From assembly GCA_963772805.1 (NCBI GenBank), contig CAVYYU010000008.1, forward strand, positions 682,001-746,000: DNA of 64,000 nt, read 5' to 3'. Below, piece after piece: positions 7,151-15,735 of this stretch (the first letter of the stretch is position 1; each line of letters begins with the position of its first letter). The notes below the pieces were generated by a model, which searched no databases, was not told where the DNA came from, and worked only from the letters and a program-made list of their open reading frames with translations. The position numbers were made by a program, and so were the translations under genes. Source of the stretch: Legionella_A sp963772805. Lineage in GTDB: Bacteria > Pseudomonadota > Gammaproteobacteria > Legionellales > Legionellaceae.

Positions 7151-9823
7151 TTACTTCAAGTTGCGCAAAACATACTGCAGGATTCCGCCGTTGCGGTAAT
7201 ATTCCAGTTCATTAGCTGTATCAATACGACAGAAAACCTTGATTTTTGTTTCACTGCCATCTTCGCGACTAATTACAACGTCAAGCAAGTCACCTGGTTT
7301 TAATGATTCATTGACTGCAATACTGATCCTTTCACTACCATCGAGTTGCAAAGTTGTTCTCGTGGTTCCCGATAGAAACTGCAATGGCAATACCCCCATA
7401 CCAATCAGGTTTGAACGATGGATGCGTTCAAAACTTTCAGTGATAACGGCTTTAACACCCAATAGATTAGTACCTTTTGCCGCCCAATCACGCGAAGAGC
7501 CGGTACCGTATTCTTTACCTGCAATCACGACTAAATCATGATGATCTTTTTGGTAGAGCATGGACGCATCATAAATCGGCATAACGTCACCTGTTGGCAC
7601 ATAACGGGTTACGCCACCGACAACTCCCGGTGTCATTTCATTGCGAATACGGATGTTGGCGAACGTACCACGCATCATAACTTCATGATTGCCACGTCGA
7701 GAGCCATACGAGTTAAAGTCAGCTTCGCTTACGCCTTTTGATTGCAGATACAAACCAGCAGGCGAATTTGCTTTGATAGAGCCTGCGGGGGAAATATGGT
7801 CAGTGGTGATCGAATCTCCAAAAAGCCCAAGAATATAAGCGTTTTTTACAGCCTTAATAGGCTCAGGCGTTGCCTTCAGATTTTGGAAAAACGGTGGATG
7901 CTGAATGTATGTTGAATTCTCGTCCCATTCATATGTGCTGCCGGTGCCAATATTAATAGCCTGCCACTCTTCATCACCTTTAAATACTTCGGAATACTCT
8001 TTACGGAACATGCCGTCATTCACTTTGGCTACTTCCGCCGCAACTTCAATATTTGTCGGCCAAATGTCTTTCAAATAGACGTTATTACCGTTCTTGTCTT
8101 GGCCTAGCGCATCTTTATTTAAGTCAATAGTTGTTGTGCCGCATAGTGCGTAGGCCACAACTAGTGGCGGCGATGCCAGCCAGTTGGCACGCACTTGTGG
8201 GTGGACGCGGCCTTCGAAATTACGATTGCCAGATAGTACAGAACAAACCACAAGATCATTATCCGTGACGCTGTGCGCAATAGGGTCAGGCAGGGGGCCT
8301 GAATTACCAATACACGTGGTGCAACCATAGCCCACTAGATTAAACCCTAATTGATCAAGATAGGTTTGCAATCCAGCAAATATCAAATAATCAGTCACCA
8401 CCTTTGAGCCAGGTGCTAATGATGATTTCACCCAGGGTTTACGCTGCAATCCTTTTTCCAGCGCTTTTTTCGCGACAAGACCAGCAGCCATCAATACACT
8501 GGGATTTGATGTGTTTGTACAGCTCGTAATTGCTGCGATAACGACATCACCATGATGGAGTTTATAATCGGCATTTTTTACGTCGAATGCCTTGTTTGCC
8601 TCTTGCTCTTTCCCTGTTTCTTGCAAAAAGGCAGTGAATTCTTGTGGCAATGTTTTTAATGTTACTTTATCTTGCGGACGCTTAGGTCCTGCAAGCGACG
8701 GCTCAACAGTGCCAAGATCCAAACTTAAGGTATCGGTGAATATAGGATCTTCTGAGTTTTTGTCATACCAAAGCCCTTGTGCTTTGCAATAAGCTTCAAC
8801 AAGCGCGATAGTTTGCTCGTCACGGCCAGTGAGTTTCAAGTAATTCAGTGTTTCATTATCGACAGGAAAAAAGCCGCAGGTAGCACCGTATTCAGGAGCC
8901 ATGTTGGAAATTGTGGCACGATCTGCCAAGGGTAACTGCGCCAGACCGGGGCCGTAAAATTCAACAAATTTACCGACCACACCTTTTTGCCGCAACATTT
9001 GAGTTACGGTTAACACCAAATCAGTTGCGGTAATCCCCTCATGCAGCTTACCTGTTAGTTTGAAACCAATAACTTCAGGAATAAGCATCGATACTGGTTG
9101 GCCGAGCATGGCCGCTTCTGCTTCAATACCGCCAACGCCCCAACCTAAAATACCCAGGCCATTGATCATCGTTGTGTGTGAGTCCGTGCCAACCAGTGTG
9201 TCAGGATAGGCATAACTTACCCCATTGTCCTCGCTGGTCCAGACGGTTTTACCTAGGTATTCCAAGTTGACCTGATGGCAAATTCCGGTGCCGGGCGGAA
9301 CAACCTGGAAATTAGCAAATGCATGCTGTCCCCAGCGCAGGAACTCATAACGTTCCATATTGCGTACCATTTCAATTGTGGTATTGATTTTCATTGAATC
9401 GGGAGTTGCAAATTTATCCACCATTATGGAGTGGTCGATCACTAAATCAACGGGTGAAAGGGGGGATATTTGATCTGCTTTACCACCTAATTTTTCAATT
9501 GCAGTACGCATTGCCGCGAGGTCAACTACGGCAGGTACTCCAGTAAAGTCTTGCATTAGCACTCTGGCCGGACGATAGGCAATTTCATGTTGTGATGTTT
9601 TAGTCGTTAGCCAATCAGCGATGGCTTTAATATCGGCGGTGGTTACAGTGTTGCCATCTTCAAAACGTAATAAATTTTCAAACAATACTTTAAGAGAATA
9701 GGGTAGACGGCTTATCCCTTTGAAATGGTTTTTTTCCGCGACTTGCAAACTAAAATATTGGTATGTTTTACCATTTACTTGCAGTTGACTTTGCGTAGAC
9801 AGACTGTCTTGACCTACTTTCAT
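7151..9823 (-). CDS. acnA: Aconitate hydratase A
   Basis: This TCA-cycle enzyme interconverts citrate and isocitrate through a [4Fe-4S] cluster. The product is 890 aa, the usual length of AcnA/IRP-type aconitases. Cluster ligands are visible: one Cys in ITSCTNTSNP and two in GYGCTTCIGNSGPLPDP. Other family signatures are VGTDSHTTMINGLGILGWGVGG and, in the swivel domain, YGTGSSRDWAAKGTNLLGVKAV. The ATG at 9823 is chosen because AGGAG lies 8 bases upstream and the protein then starts MKVGQDSLSTQ as homologues do; the frame stays open 19 codons further upstream. It is a single gene with no prp genes beside it, which favours the housekeeping AcnA. Confidence 0.97.
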   Translation of the reverse strand: MKVGQDSLSTQSQLQVNGKTYQYFSLQVAEKNHFKGISRLPYSLKVLFENLLRFEDGNTVTTADIKAIADWLTTKTSQHEIAYRPARVLMQDFTGVPAVVDLAAMRTAIEKLGGKADQISPLSPVDLVIDHSIMVDKFATPDSMKINTTIEMVRNMERYEFLRWGQHAFANFQVVPPGTGICHQVNLEYLGKTVWTSEDNGVSYAYPDTLVGTDSHTTMINGLGILGWGVGGIEAEAAMLGQPVSMLIPEVIGFKLTGKLHEGITATDLVLTVTQMLRQKGVVGKFVEFYGPGLAQLPLADRATISNMAPEYGATCGFFPVDNETLNYLKLTGRDEQTIALVEAYCKAQGLWYDKNSEDPIFTDTLSLDLGTVEPSLAGPKRPQDKVTLKTLPQEFTAFLQETGKEQEANKAFDVKNADYKLHHGDVVIAAITSCTNTSNPSVLMAAGLVAKKALEKGLQRKPWVKSSLAPGSKVVTDYLIFAGLQTYLDQLGFNLVGYGCTTCIGNSGPLPDPIAHSVTDNDLVVCSVLSGNRNFEGRVHPQVRANWLASPPLVVAYALCGTTTIDLNKDALGQDKNGNNVYLKDIWPTNIEVAAEVAKVNDGMFRKEYSEVFKGDEEWQAINIGTGSTYEWDENSTYIQHPPFFQNLKATPEPIKAVKNAYILGLFGDSITTDHISPAGSIKANSPAGLYLQSKGVSEADFNSYGSRRGNHEVMMRGTFANIRIRNEMTPGVVGGVTRYVPTGDVMPIYDASMLYQKDHHDLVVIAGKEYGTGSSRDWAAKGTNLLGVKAVITESFERIHRSNLIGMGVLPLQFLSGTTRTTLQLDGSERISIAVNESLKPGDLLDVVISREDGSETKIKVFCRIDTANELEYYRNGGILQYVLRNLK

Positions 9824-9921
9824 AAAATCGACTCCTGAATTCAAAAGCTTAAGCATAGCTGAAAATTTGGAATATTTCATGAGGGAATTGGGGGATAGTT
9901 GTTATTTAAGCTGTAAATTAT

Positions 9922-9950
9922 CTATACCGCGGACAAGCCGCGGCATATAG
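9922..9950. repeat. Free-standing CCGCGG-ACAAG-CCGCGG palindrome
   Basis: CTATA-CCGCGG-ACAAG-CCGCGG-CATATAG forms a hairpin with one small bulge between the small secreted-protein gene and acnA. It shares core and layout with the palindrome inside both ends of the IS5-type element (CCGCGG-TTTAT-CCGCGG), so it is likely one copy of a dispersed REP-like family. Confidence 0.6.
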
Positions 9951-9972
9951 ACTCAATATTGCAGGATTGATT

Positions 9973-10254
9973 TTAATGACAACGTCGCACGCAGTGAGTG
10001 AATCCTCTGGCGTTGACAAAACATTGCCTTGAGCAACGCGGCACAACCCTAACAGCACGGTAATGGTAACGAGGTCCAACACGGTATACTCGATCTCGGT
10101 GATACCAAGCCAATTGTATTGGTGCTTGGCTGGGCCCGTAACTCGCAATTGTTGCTGCATGAACAGTTGGTGCTACAGTCGCTAAGAGCAAAAATAGCGA
10201 GATGACAAATAAAGCTGATGAAAACAACGATTTTAGATTGATTGTATTGTCCAT
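9973..10254 (-). CDS. Small secreted basic Cys-rich protein
   Basis: The product is 93 aa. The first 33 residues form a signal peptide (basic start, hydrophobic LFVISLFLLLATVAP, cleavage near VHA-AT). The mature part is rich in Arg, Tyr and His and ends with four cysteines in RCSRQCFVNARGFTHCVRRCH-type spacing (C-x3-C-x9-C-x3-C), suggesting two disulfides in the periplasm or outside the cell. AAGGA lies just upstream of the ATG. I do not recognise the family. Lone gene. Confidence 0.75.
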   Translation of the reverse strand: MDNTINLKSLFSSALFVISLFLLLATVAPTVHAATIASYGPSQAPIQLAWYHRDRVYRVGPRYHYRAVRVVPRCSRQCFVNARGFTHCVRRCH

Positions 10255-10436
10255 AACACGATCCTTCGTTTAAGGCCTGTGTTTATATTATAGTCATGTG
10301 AGCGAATTATTTCCACGCGATATAGAAAACAGTGTGATCTTACTTGCATTGAATGATTTTAAATTTAAAGGATGCAACAATAAAAATAACGTTCAAAAAT
10401 TAATCGCAGAAGATGCGTCTCGAAATTTTGGGATGC

Positions 10437-10473
10437 TGTGGATTCGGTTGTAAAAATAGCAACCCAATCCACA
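10437..10473 (-). terminator. Terminator-like hairpin after the E2 gene
   Basis: TGTGGATT-C-GGTTG pairs with CAACC-C-AATCCACA (13 pairs, one mismatch) around a loop that reads TATTTTTA on the minus strand. It begins 19 bp past the E2 stop codon. It belongs to the GGTTG/CAACC hairpin family seen at 15680, 44021 and 62858. The rest of the 10255-10491 gap shows nothing. Confidence 0.6.
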
Positions 10474-10491
10474 TATCTGTTGGTCAAGACC

Positions 10492-11607
10492 CTATGGCTT
10501 TTGAAGGGACTCAATCACCGCGCCCAAAAAGCGCGTAGCTTCTCCACCGGTGACTGCACGATGATCAAAGCTCAAGGATAGCGGCAACATCCGATGTGCC
10601 TCGATTTTCCCTTTGACGCTAACAGCACCCTCGTATAAACGGCCAACTGCGAGAATGGCAACCATGGGAGGCACTATGATTGGGCTGGCAAAGCGACCGG
10701 CAAATTTGCCGAAGTTTGACAGCGTTATCGTAGAGCCTTTCAATTTTTCTGGCGGCAAAGCGCGTTCGCGCACAGATGTTTTGTAATCATTAATAATTTT
10801 ACGCAGCTCATCATCCGAATAGCTTGCCGCATTATGGATAACCGGTACAAATAGCCCTTCATCAGTATCCATTGCCAAACCCAAATGAACTTCTTCGAAG
10901 CAACGGCGGGCAGAATGTTCCGTGTCAAACCAGGCGTTCAGTGCATGCTCTATGGAGCAGGCGTAGGCAATGGCGCGTATAAGGCGAACGGTAATGTCGC
11001 TTTTCGCATTCCAGCAAGCTATATCCGCCTCATCAAAAATACTGACCGGAACCACATCGCGATGTGATTGCACCATGCTGTTGAGCATAGCGCGACGAAC
11101 TCCACGTAAAGGCTCAAAGCCTTCTGCGGGTTGTGATTTTTTATCGGCTTCGCGCTGGACGTCTTCCCGGGTAATGACGCCATGTTCGCCAGTACCGGAA
11201 AGTGCATTTAAGTTAACCCCCAGTTTTTTTGCAAACATGCGCACGACGGGGGTTGCTTTGGCGCGCTGACCCGTGGCGGCACCGACAATAAAATTATCCT
11301 CAGTAATTTCATCGCTTTCTTCCAAGTTACCTACTACGGTTCCCTTGTCTTTTGGCGGTGAAACTGTGGCTTCAGCTGCAAAGCCGACCAAAGGCGCTCC
11401 GGTTTTAATCACATCACCAGGTTTGCCAAATAATTTTACGATAGTTCCATCTTGTGGACACGGTACATCAACTACGGCTTTTGCTGTTTCCATGGAGGCT
11501 AGGGGCTGATCAAGCTTGACGATATCCCCTTCTTTAACAAACCATTCATGAATTTCAGCATCAGGTAAACCTTCGCCTAAATCAGGTAAATTGAAAATAT
11601 TCATCAT
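10492..11607 (-). CDS. 2-oxoacid dehydrogenase E2 (dihydrolipoamide acyltransferase)
   Basis: E2 is the core of the pyruvate or branched-chain 2-oxoacid dehydrogenase complex and transfers the acyl group from lipoamide to CoA. One lipoyl domain is at residues 1-80 with the lipoylated Lys in SMETAKAVVDVP. A peripheral-subunit binding domain follows at about 125-160 (KATPVVRMFAKKLGVNLNAL). The catalytic domain ends with SLSFDHRAVTGGEATRFL, whose His is the active-site base; the usual HRxxDG reads HRAVTG, a variant also known in related E2 proteins. The start overlaps the E1 beta stop (TGATG). ATG at 11607 or 11604 is possible. A GGAG lies just upstream. The gene for E3 (dihydrolipoamide dehydrogenase) is not adjacent. 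Confidence 0.9.
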   Translation of the reverse strand: MMNIFNLPDLGEGLPDAEIHEWFVKEGDIVKLDQPLASMETAKAVVDVPCPQDGTIVKLFGKPGDVIKTGAPLVGFAAEATVSPPKDKGTVVGNLEESDEITEDNFIVGAATGQRAKATPVVRMFAKKLGVNLNALSGTGEHGVITREDVQREADKKSQPAEGFEPLRGVRRAMLNSMVQSHRDVVPVSIFDEADIACWNAKSDITVRLIRAIAYACSIEHALNAWFDTEHSARRCFEEVHLGLAMDTDEGLFVPVIHNAASYSDDELRKIINDYKTSVRERALPPEKLKGSTITLSNFGKFAGRFASPIIVPPMVAILAVGRLYEGAVSVKGKIEAHRMLPLSLSFDHRAVTGGEATRFLGAVIESLQKP

Positions 11608-12581
11608 CACTCCATTATGCTTAGAACACTGTCTTTAATGCGCGCCACGCTGGGCAGATAGTGCTTTTCCAGTTGAAAGTAGGGCATTACTGTGTCGTAT
11701 CCAGTAACCCGTTGGACAGGTGCTAGCAGTTCTGACATGCAATTTTCCATGATCAGTGACGATATTTCCGCACCAACGCCGCAGGTTTTAGCCCCTTCGT
11801 GAACAATGACACACCGTCCGGTTTTCTCTACCGAGGTCAGAATGGTTTCAATGTCTAATGGTTTGATAGTGGCCACATCAATGATTTCACACGACACACC
11901 TTCTTCCGCAAGCTGTTTTGCCGCTTGCTGGGTCTCATGTATGCTGGCACCCCAACTGACTAATGTTATATCTTCACCTTGTTGTAAGGTAAAGCATTTA
12001 CCCAGTGGCAGTGCCTTTCCATCGTCTTCTACGGGTTGTTTGACCAGACGATAGATACGCTTGGGTTCAAGGAAAATAACGGGATCAGGGTTACGGATAG
12101 CTGCAAGCAGTAAACCATAGGCCCGTTTCGGTGAGGAGGGCACAACAACTTGCAAACCGGGAATATGTGCAAATAAAGCTTCCGTACTTTCTGAATGATG
12201 CTCTGGTGCACGGATTCCGCCACCAAACGGTGCACGAAAGACTAGCGGGCAGTGCAGCCTGCCGCGGGTACGGTTGCGCATGCGCGCAGCATGAGAAATG
12301 ATTTGATTCATTGCAGGATAGATGAAACCCATAAATTGAAATTCAGCAACGGGTTTTAATCCTTGCAATGACATGCCGATGGCGAGTCCCGCTATCATCG
12401 ACTCTGCCAATGGTGAATCGAACACGCGCCGCTCACCAAAACGCTCCTGCAAGCCTGCTGTGGCGCGAAAAACCCCGCCATTTTTACCGACATCTTCACC
12501 AAAAACGAGAACATTCTCATCATGTTCTAATTCATAAGCCAGCGCTTGAGTGACGGCCTCTACTAACGTTATATCAGCCAT
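11607..12581 (-). CDS. 2-oxoacid dehydrogenase E1 component, beta subunit
   Basis: This is the beta half of the thiamine-diphosphate-dependent decarboxylase that feeds acyl groups to E2. The product is 324 aa, the normal length for pyruvate/branched-chain E1 beta. Recognisable segments are VFGEDVGKNGGVFRATAGL, FDSPLAESMIAGLAIGMS, RAPFGGGIRAPEHHSESTEA and the C-terminal transketolase segment RVTGYDTVMPYFQLEKHYLP. The ATG at 12581 is chosen because GGAGGGAG lies upstream and the protein starts MADITLVEAVTQAL; it overlaps the E1 alpha end by 8 bases. Tight coupling E1 alpha-E1 beta-E2 shows one transcript. Confidence 0.93.
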   Translation of the reverse strand: MADITLVEAVTQALAYELEHDENVLVFGEDVGKNGGVFRATAGLQERFGERRVFDSPLAESMIAGLAIGMSLQGLKPVAEFQFMGFIYPAMNQIISHAARMRNRTRGRLHCPLVFRAPFGGGIRAPEHHSESTEALFAHIPGLQVVVPSSPKRAYGLLLAAIRNPDPVIFLEPKRIYRLVKQPVEDDGKALPLGKCFTLQQGEDITLVSWGASIHETQQAAKQLAEEGVSCEIIDVATIKPLDIETILTSVEKTGRCVIVHEGAKTCGVGAEISSLIMENCMSELLAPVQRVTGYDTVMPYFQLEKHYLPSVARIKDSVLSIME

Positions 12582-13650
12582 GTGTGGCTCCCTCCATTGC
12601 AATTGCTCTTTGTTCTACCAGGTATTCTGGCAAGGTTGCATAATGATAATCAAACATGCTGCTTATTGGCTGTGGTGTTTGATTTTTATACTCATCAACG
12701 GCTTGCTGAACTTCTAGCGAGCAGGCATTCAGTAATTCTTCTTCTTGTTTGTCAGTCCAGATATTTTGCTGTTCCAGAAAGCGTTTGAAGCGTCGGATCG
12801 GCTCATTGGGTGTTGCCTGCTCTACTTCATCTTTGGGTTGATAGCGGGCAGCATCGTCTGCTGTGGTGTGATCACAAAGACGGTATGTTAATGCCTCAAT
12901 CAATGTAGGCCCTTCACCGCGTCTGGCTTTCTCAATGGCGTCGCCAACTGCCTGGCGCGTGGCAAGTATGTCATTACCATCGACTTGAACGCCTTCAAAA
13001 CCAGCAGCGATCGCTTTTTGGGCAATAGTCGTCGTGTTTGTTTGTTTCTGGATGGGCACTGATATGGCCCAGCGATTATTATTAACCACAAAGACAACAG
13101 GAAGATTCCAAACGCCAGCAACGTTCATTGCTTCATAGAAGTCACCCTCCGATGTACCGCCTTCGCCTATACAAGCTACAGCGACTCGCGGTTGCTTGCG
13201 ATAATTAAAGGCAAATGCAACACCCGTTGCATGCAAGCACTGGGAGGCAATCGGCACACAAATTGGTAAATCCTCGGAGTTACAGGAATATTGGCTGCCT
13301 CGCTCATCACCGCCCCAAAAGGCAAGAATTTCGGACATTTTCACACCTCTGTGAAATTGCGCCGCATAGTCACGGTAATAAGGTACAAGGACATCTTCCG
13401 CACGCATAGCATGACCAATCGCCGTTGAAATAGCTTCCTGGCCATTAATTGGCGCATAGGTTCCCATTTTGCCGGTACGTTGCAGTGCGATGGATTTTTT
13501 ATCGAAAATGCGCGCACGAACCATGTTGCTATAGAGCGAAATCAAAGTTGATTTGTCATTTGCAAAAGAGGGGAGTGGGCCACAAAGATCGCCATTGCTA
13601 TCAAGCAGTTGGGTGTAGGTTATTTCAAAGCGGGCAACTATCTTGGTCAC
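12574..13650 (-). CDS. 2-oxoacid dehydrogenase E1 component, alpha subunit
   Basis: This 358-aa subunit carries the thiamine-diphosphate motif GEGGTSEGDFYEAMNVAGVW ending in NNN, and the family segments GTYAPINGQEAISTAIGHAM and YRDYAAQFHRGVKMSEIL. The His of CLHATGVAFAF and the phosphorylation-loop-like segment YRLCDHTTADDAARY also fit. Separate alpha and beta E1 genes with a single-lipoyl E2 are typical of the Gram-positive/branched-chain type complex. The substrate may be pyruvate or branched-chain 2-oxoacids; the sequence alone does not decide. GTG start with AAGGAGA upstream. First gene of the operon; it is divergent from pabB across a 205-bp promoter region. Confidence 0.92.
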   Translation of the reverse strand: MTKIVARFEITYTQLLDSNGDLCGPLPSFANDKSTLISLYSNMVRARIFDKKSIALQRTGKMGTYAPINGQEAISTAIGHAMRAEDVLVPYYRDYAAQFHRGVKMSEILAFWGGDERGSQYSCNSEDLPICVPIASQCLHATGVAFAFNYRKQPRVAVACIGEGGTSEGDFYEAMNVAGVWNLPVVFVVNNNRWAISVPIQKQTNTTTIAQKAIAAGFEGVQVDGNDILATRQAVGDAIEKARRGEGPTLIEALTYRLCDHTTADDAARYQPKDEVEQATPNEPIRRFKRFLEQQNIWTDKQEEELLNACSLEVQQAVDEYKNQTPQPISSMFDYHYATLPEYLVEQRAIAMEGATHG

Positions 13651-13855
13651 GGCTTTTCTCCTTCAAATAAGGCGGTGTTAACTGAGTCCGAAATTGTTAA
13701 CAGGCATAGGCGTAATGTAGCCATAGAATACTCATAATTTTTGGCAAAAACCAGCAGTCTGGTTTCACTGGGTATGATTAGAAAGGCAGATTGCTTCGAG
13801 TAGATAAAAAAAATATAAGAATGTTATTATTATCAGCAAATTTCGAACAACTCAC

Positions 13856-15178
13856 GTGATCAATTTGACTATCTACCCTTTGTCCTATGCGGATGATTTA
13901 GTACCCCATTACCAGTCCTTTAAGAGTTTTCCTGGATTTGTGTTGTTGGAGAGTGGTGATAAAATTAGAGGTCGATACGATATTCTGTCGGCTTATCCTT
14001 ATGATCAGCTCAAAATTGCACGGGATGATACTGATTTAAGTGATGCGTTTTTTCAATTACAAAGTAAGTTACCCTTATTGCATTCAGATAGTGATTTACC
14101 TTTTCAAGGCGGGGCAATCGGCTACATAGCATATGATCTTGGCGCGCTGCTTGCCGGTATTAAGTCACCGTCTCATCCTCTATTGGATGATATGCCGATT
14201 ATGGATCTGAGGTTTTATGATTGGGCAATCATTGCGGACCACCAACGAAAGGAGGTGAATCTGATCGCGGCAAACCGCGACCCAAACACGGCGCTTTTTA
14301 TTAATAAAATGCGTAACCTCTGGTTTCAACCCAGCAGAAGCCATCAACCATTCACCTTATTGCAGCCCTTTACGCCGTTAGTAAGTCAAGATGATTATCA
14401 ACATGCCTTTGCTGCAATTCATCGAGATTTACAGCGTGGGCGAGCCTATCAGGTAAATTACACGCAACCATTTCTGGCACAATATCAAGGTGATAGCTGG
14501 GAAATGTACAAACGGGTCAGGCGCAAAAACCCAGTGCCATTTGGCGCTTTTTTACGTTTAACAGAAGGTGAAATTGTGAGCTTCTCGCCTGAACGTTTTT
14601 TGCTGAGCGATAACGGCTATTTACTGACATCACCGATTAAAGGCTCCGCAAAACGTTCCAAAAATCCAGTGGACGATGAAAAATTGCAATCAGTATTGCA
14701 GGCAAGCAGCAAAAATCGTGCTGAAAACATCATGATTGTGGATTTATTACGTAATGATTTGGGAAAAATAGCCATTCCTGGAACCGTTAAAGTGAAAACA
14801 CTTTGTGAGCTACAGAGTTTTAACGCTGTGCATCATTTAGTAAGCGATATTGAGGCTGAAAGCATGCCAAAATTGACTCCAACTGAAGTCTTTGCCGCTT
14901 GTTTCCCCGGCGGCTCAATTACTGGTGCGCCAAAACGCGAGGCAATGCGTATTATTAGTGAGCATGAGCCGTTTGCGCGTGGCGTCTATTGTGGCAGTAT
15001 CGCCTATTTTTCAGTACATGGTCGTTTTGATAGCAATATTGCTATCCGCACCGTCATTGGGCGCGAAGATTCACTTATGTTGGCAGCAGGTGGTGGCATT
15101 GTGATTGATTCGAACTGGGAAGAAGAGTATAGCGAGTGCTATACTAAAATCACGGCCATTGTGAATCAACTCAAATAA
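13856..15178 (+). CDS. pabB: Aminodeoxychorismate synthase component I
   Basis: The product (440 aa) makes 4-amino-4-deoxychorismate from chorismate for folate synthesis, using ammonia from the PabA glutaminase. The chorismate-binding domain fills the C-terminal two thirds: LTSPIKGSAKRSKNP (with the PIKGS lysine typical of PabB), ENIMIVDLLRNDLGKI, CFPGGSITGAPKREAMRII and YCGSIAYFSVHGRFDSNIAIRT. The PIKGS motif and the absence of a TrpE-like feedback site favour PabB over anthranilate synthase. The start is a GTG with a poor ribosome binding site. The Nudix gene begins 1 base after its stop. Confidence 0.92.
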   Translation: MINLTIYPLSYADDLVPHYQSFKSFPGFVLLESGDKIRGRYDILSAYPYDQLKIARDDTDLSDAFFQLQSKLPLLHSDSDLPFQGGAIGYIAYDLGALLAGIKSPSHPLLDDMPIMDLRFYDWAIIADHQRKEVNLIAANRDPNTALFINKMRNLWFQPSRSHQPFTLLQPFTPLVSQDDYQHAFAAIHRDLQRGRAYQVNYTQPFLAQYQGDSWEMYKRVRRKNPVPFGAFLRLTEGEIVSFSPERFLLSDNGYLLTSPIKGSAKRSKNPVDDEKLQSVLQASSKNRAENIMIVDLLRNDLGKIAIPGTVKVKTLCELQSFNAVHHLVSDIEAESMPKLTPTEVFAACFPGGSITGAPKREAMRIISEHEPFARGVYCGSIAYFSVHGRFDSNIAIRTVIGREDSLMLAAGGGIVIDSNWEEEYSECYTKITAIVNQLK

Positions 15179-15179
15179 A

Positions 15180-15683
15180 TTGACTACCAAAGACAATATA
15201 AACAAATCAGCTGTAGTAGTGCTCCATGAGCAGTTCACTGACTCACTCATTCTCACGGAGCGCTCCATGAGCTTGCGCGACCATCCCGGGGAAATTTGTT
15301 TTCCAGGCGGACGGTGGGAAGCTAGTGATGATGACCTGTGGTCAACGGCTTTACGCGAATTACAGGAGGAATTAGGTGTAAAGCCTGAGCGCGTGCAATT
15401 AGTACGTGCGCTTTTACCACAACATACGCTTAGGTCCTCAAAGATTTACCCCTGGTTAGCTAGGATTCAAACCTTGCAGCCTTATAGTATCAATGAAAGT
15501 GAAGTAACCTCCGTGATCACCATTCCAATGAAGGAAGTTCTCAACCCTGCTAATTATAAAGAAGTCATTGTTCCGCGGTATGGATTTTCGGTGAAGAGTC
15601 GTCAATTTACTGCAAGTGAACACTTTATTTGGGGTGCGACAGTAGAGATTATGAAGCAATTGTGTTTACCTGAAACGAAGTAG
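15180..15683 (+). CDS. Nudix hydrolase, CoA pyrophosphatase-like
   Basis: The product is 167 aa. The segment LRDHPGEICFPGGRWEASDD followed by LWSTALRELQEELGV combines the UPF0035 signature of NudL/CoA pyrophosphatases with the Nudix REXXEE core (RELQEEL). Such enzymes split CoA and related nucleotides into adenosine 3',5'-bisphosphate and 4'-phosphopantetheine. It starts with TTG directly after the pabB stop, so the two are translated from one mRNA. Its stop codon lies inside the following hairpin. The exact substrate is inferred from the signature only. Confidence 0.85.
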   Translation: MTTKDNINKSAVVVLHEQFTDSLILTERSMSLRDHPGEICFPGGRWEASDDDLWSTALRELQEELGVKPERVQLVRALLPQHTLRSSKIYPWLARIQTLQPYSINESEVTSVITIPMKEVLNPANYKEVIVPRYGFSVKSRQFTASEHFIWGATVEIMKQLCLPETK

Positions 15684-15715
15684 GTTGGGTTGTGTGTTTT
15701 TACAACCCAACCTAC
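15680..15715. terminator. Perfect 14-bp stem hairpin between convergent genes
   Basis: GTAGGTTGGGTTGT and ACAACCCAACCTAC flank an 8-base T-rich loop. It lies between the Nudix gene (whose stop codon is in the stem) and fadD, so it can end transcription from both sides. It belongs to the GGTTG/CAACC hairpin family. Confidence 0.75.
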
Positions 15716-15735
15716 TCATCATAATGTTCCTGGGT

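Noticed and set aside
9918..10160. An 80-aa frame overlapping the small secreted protein
   Set aside because: The overlapping frame 9973-10254 has a signal peptide and a good ribosome binding site; this one has neither.
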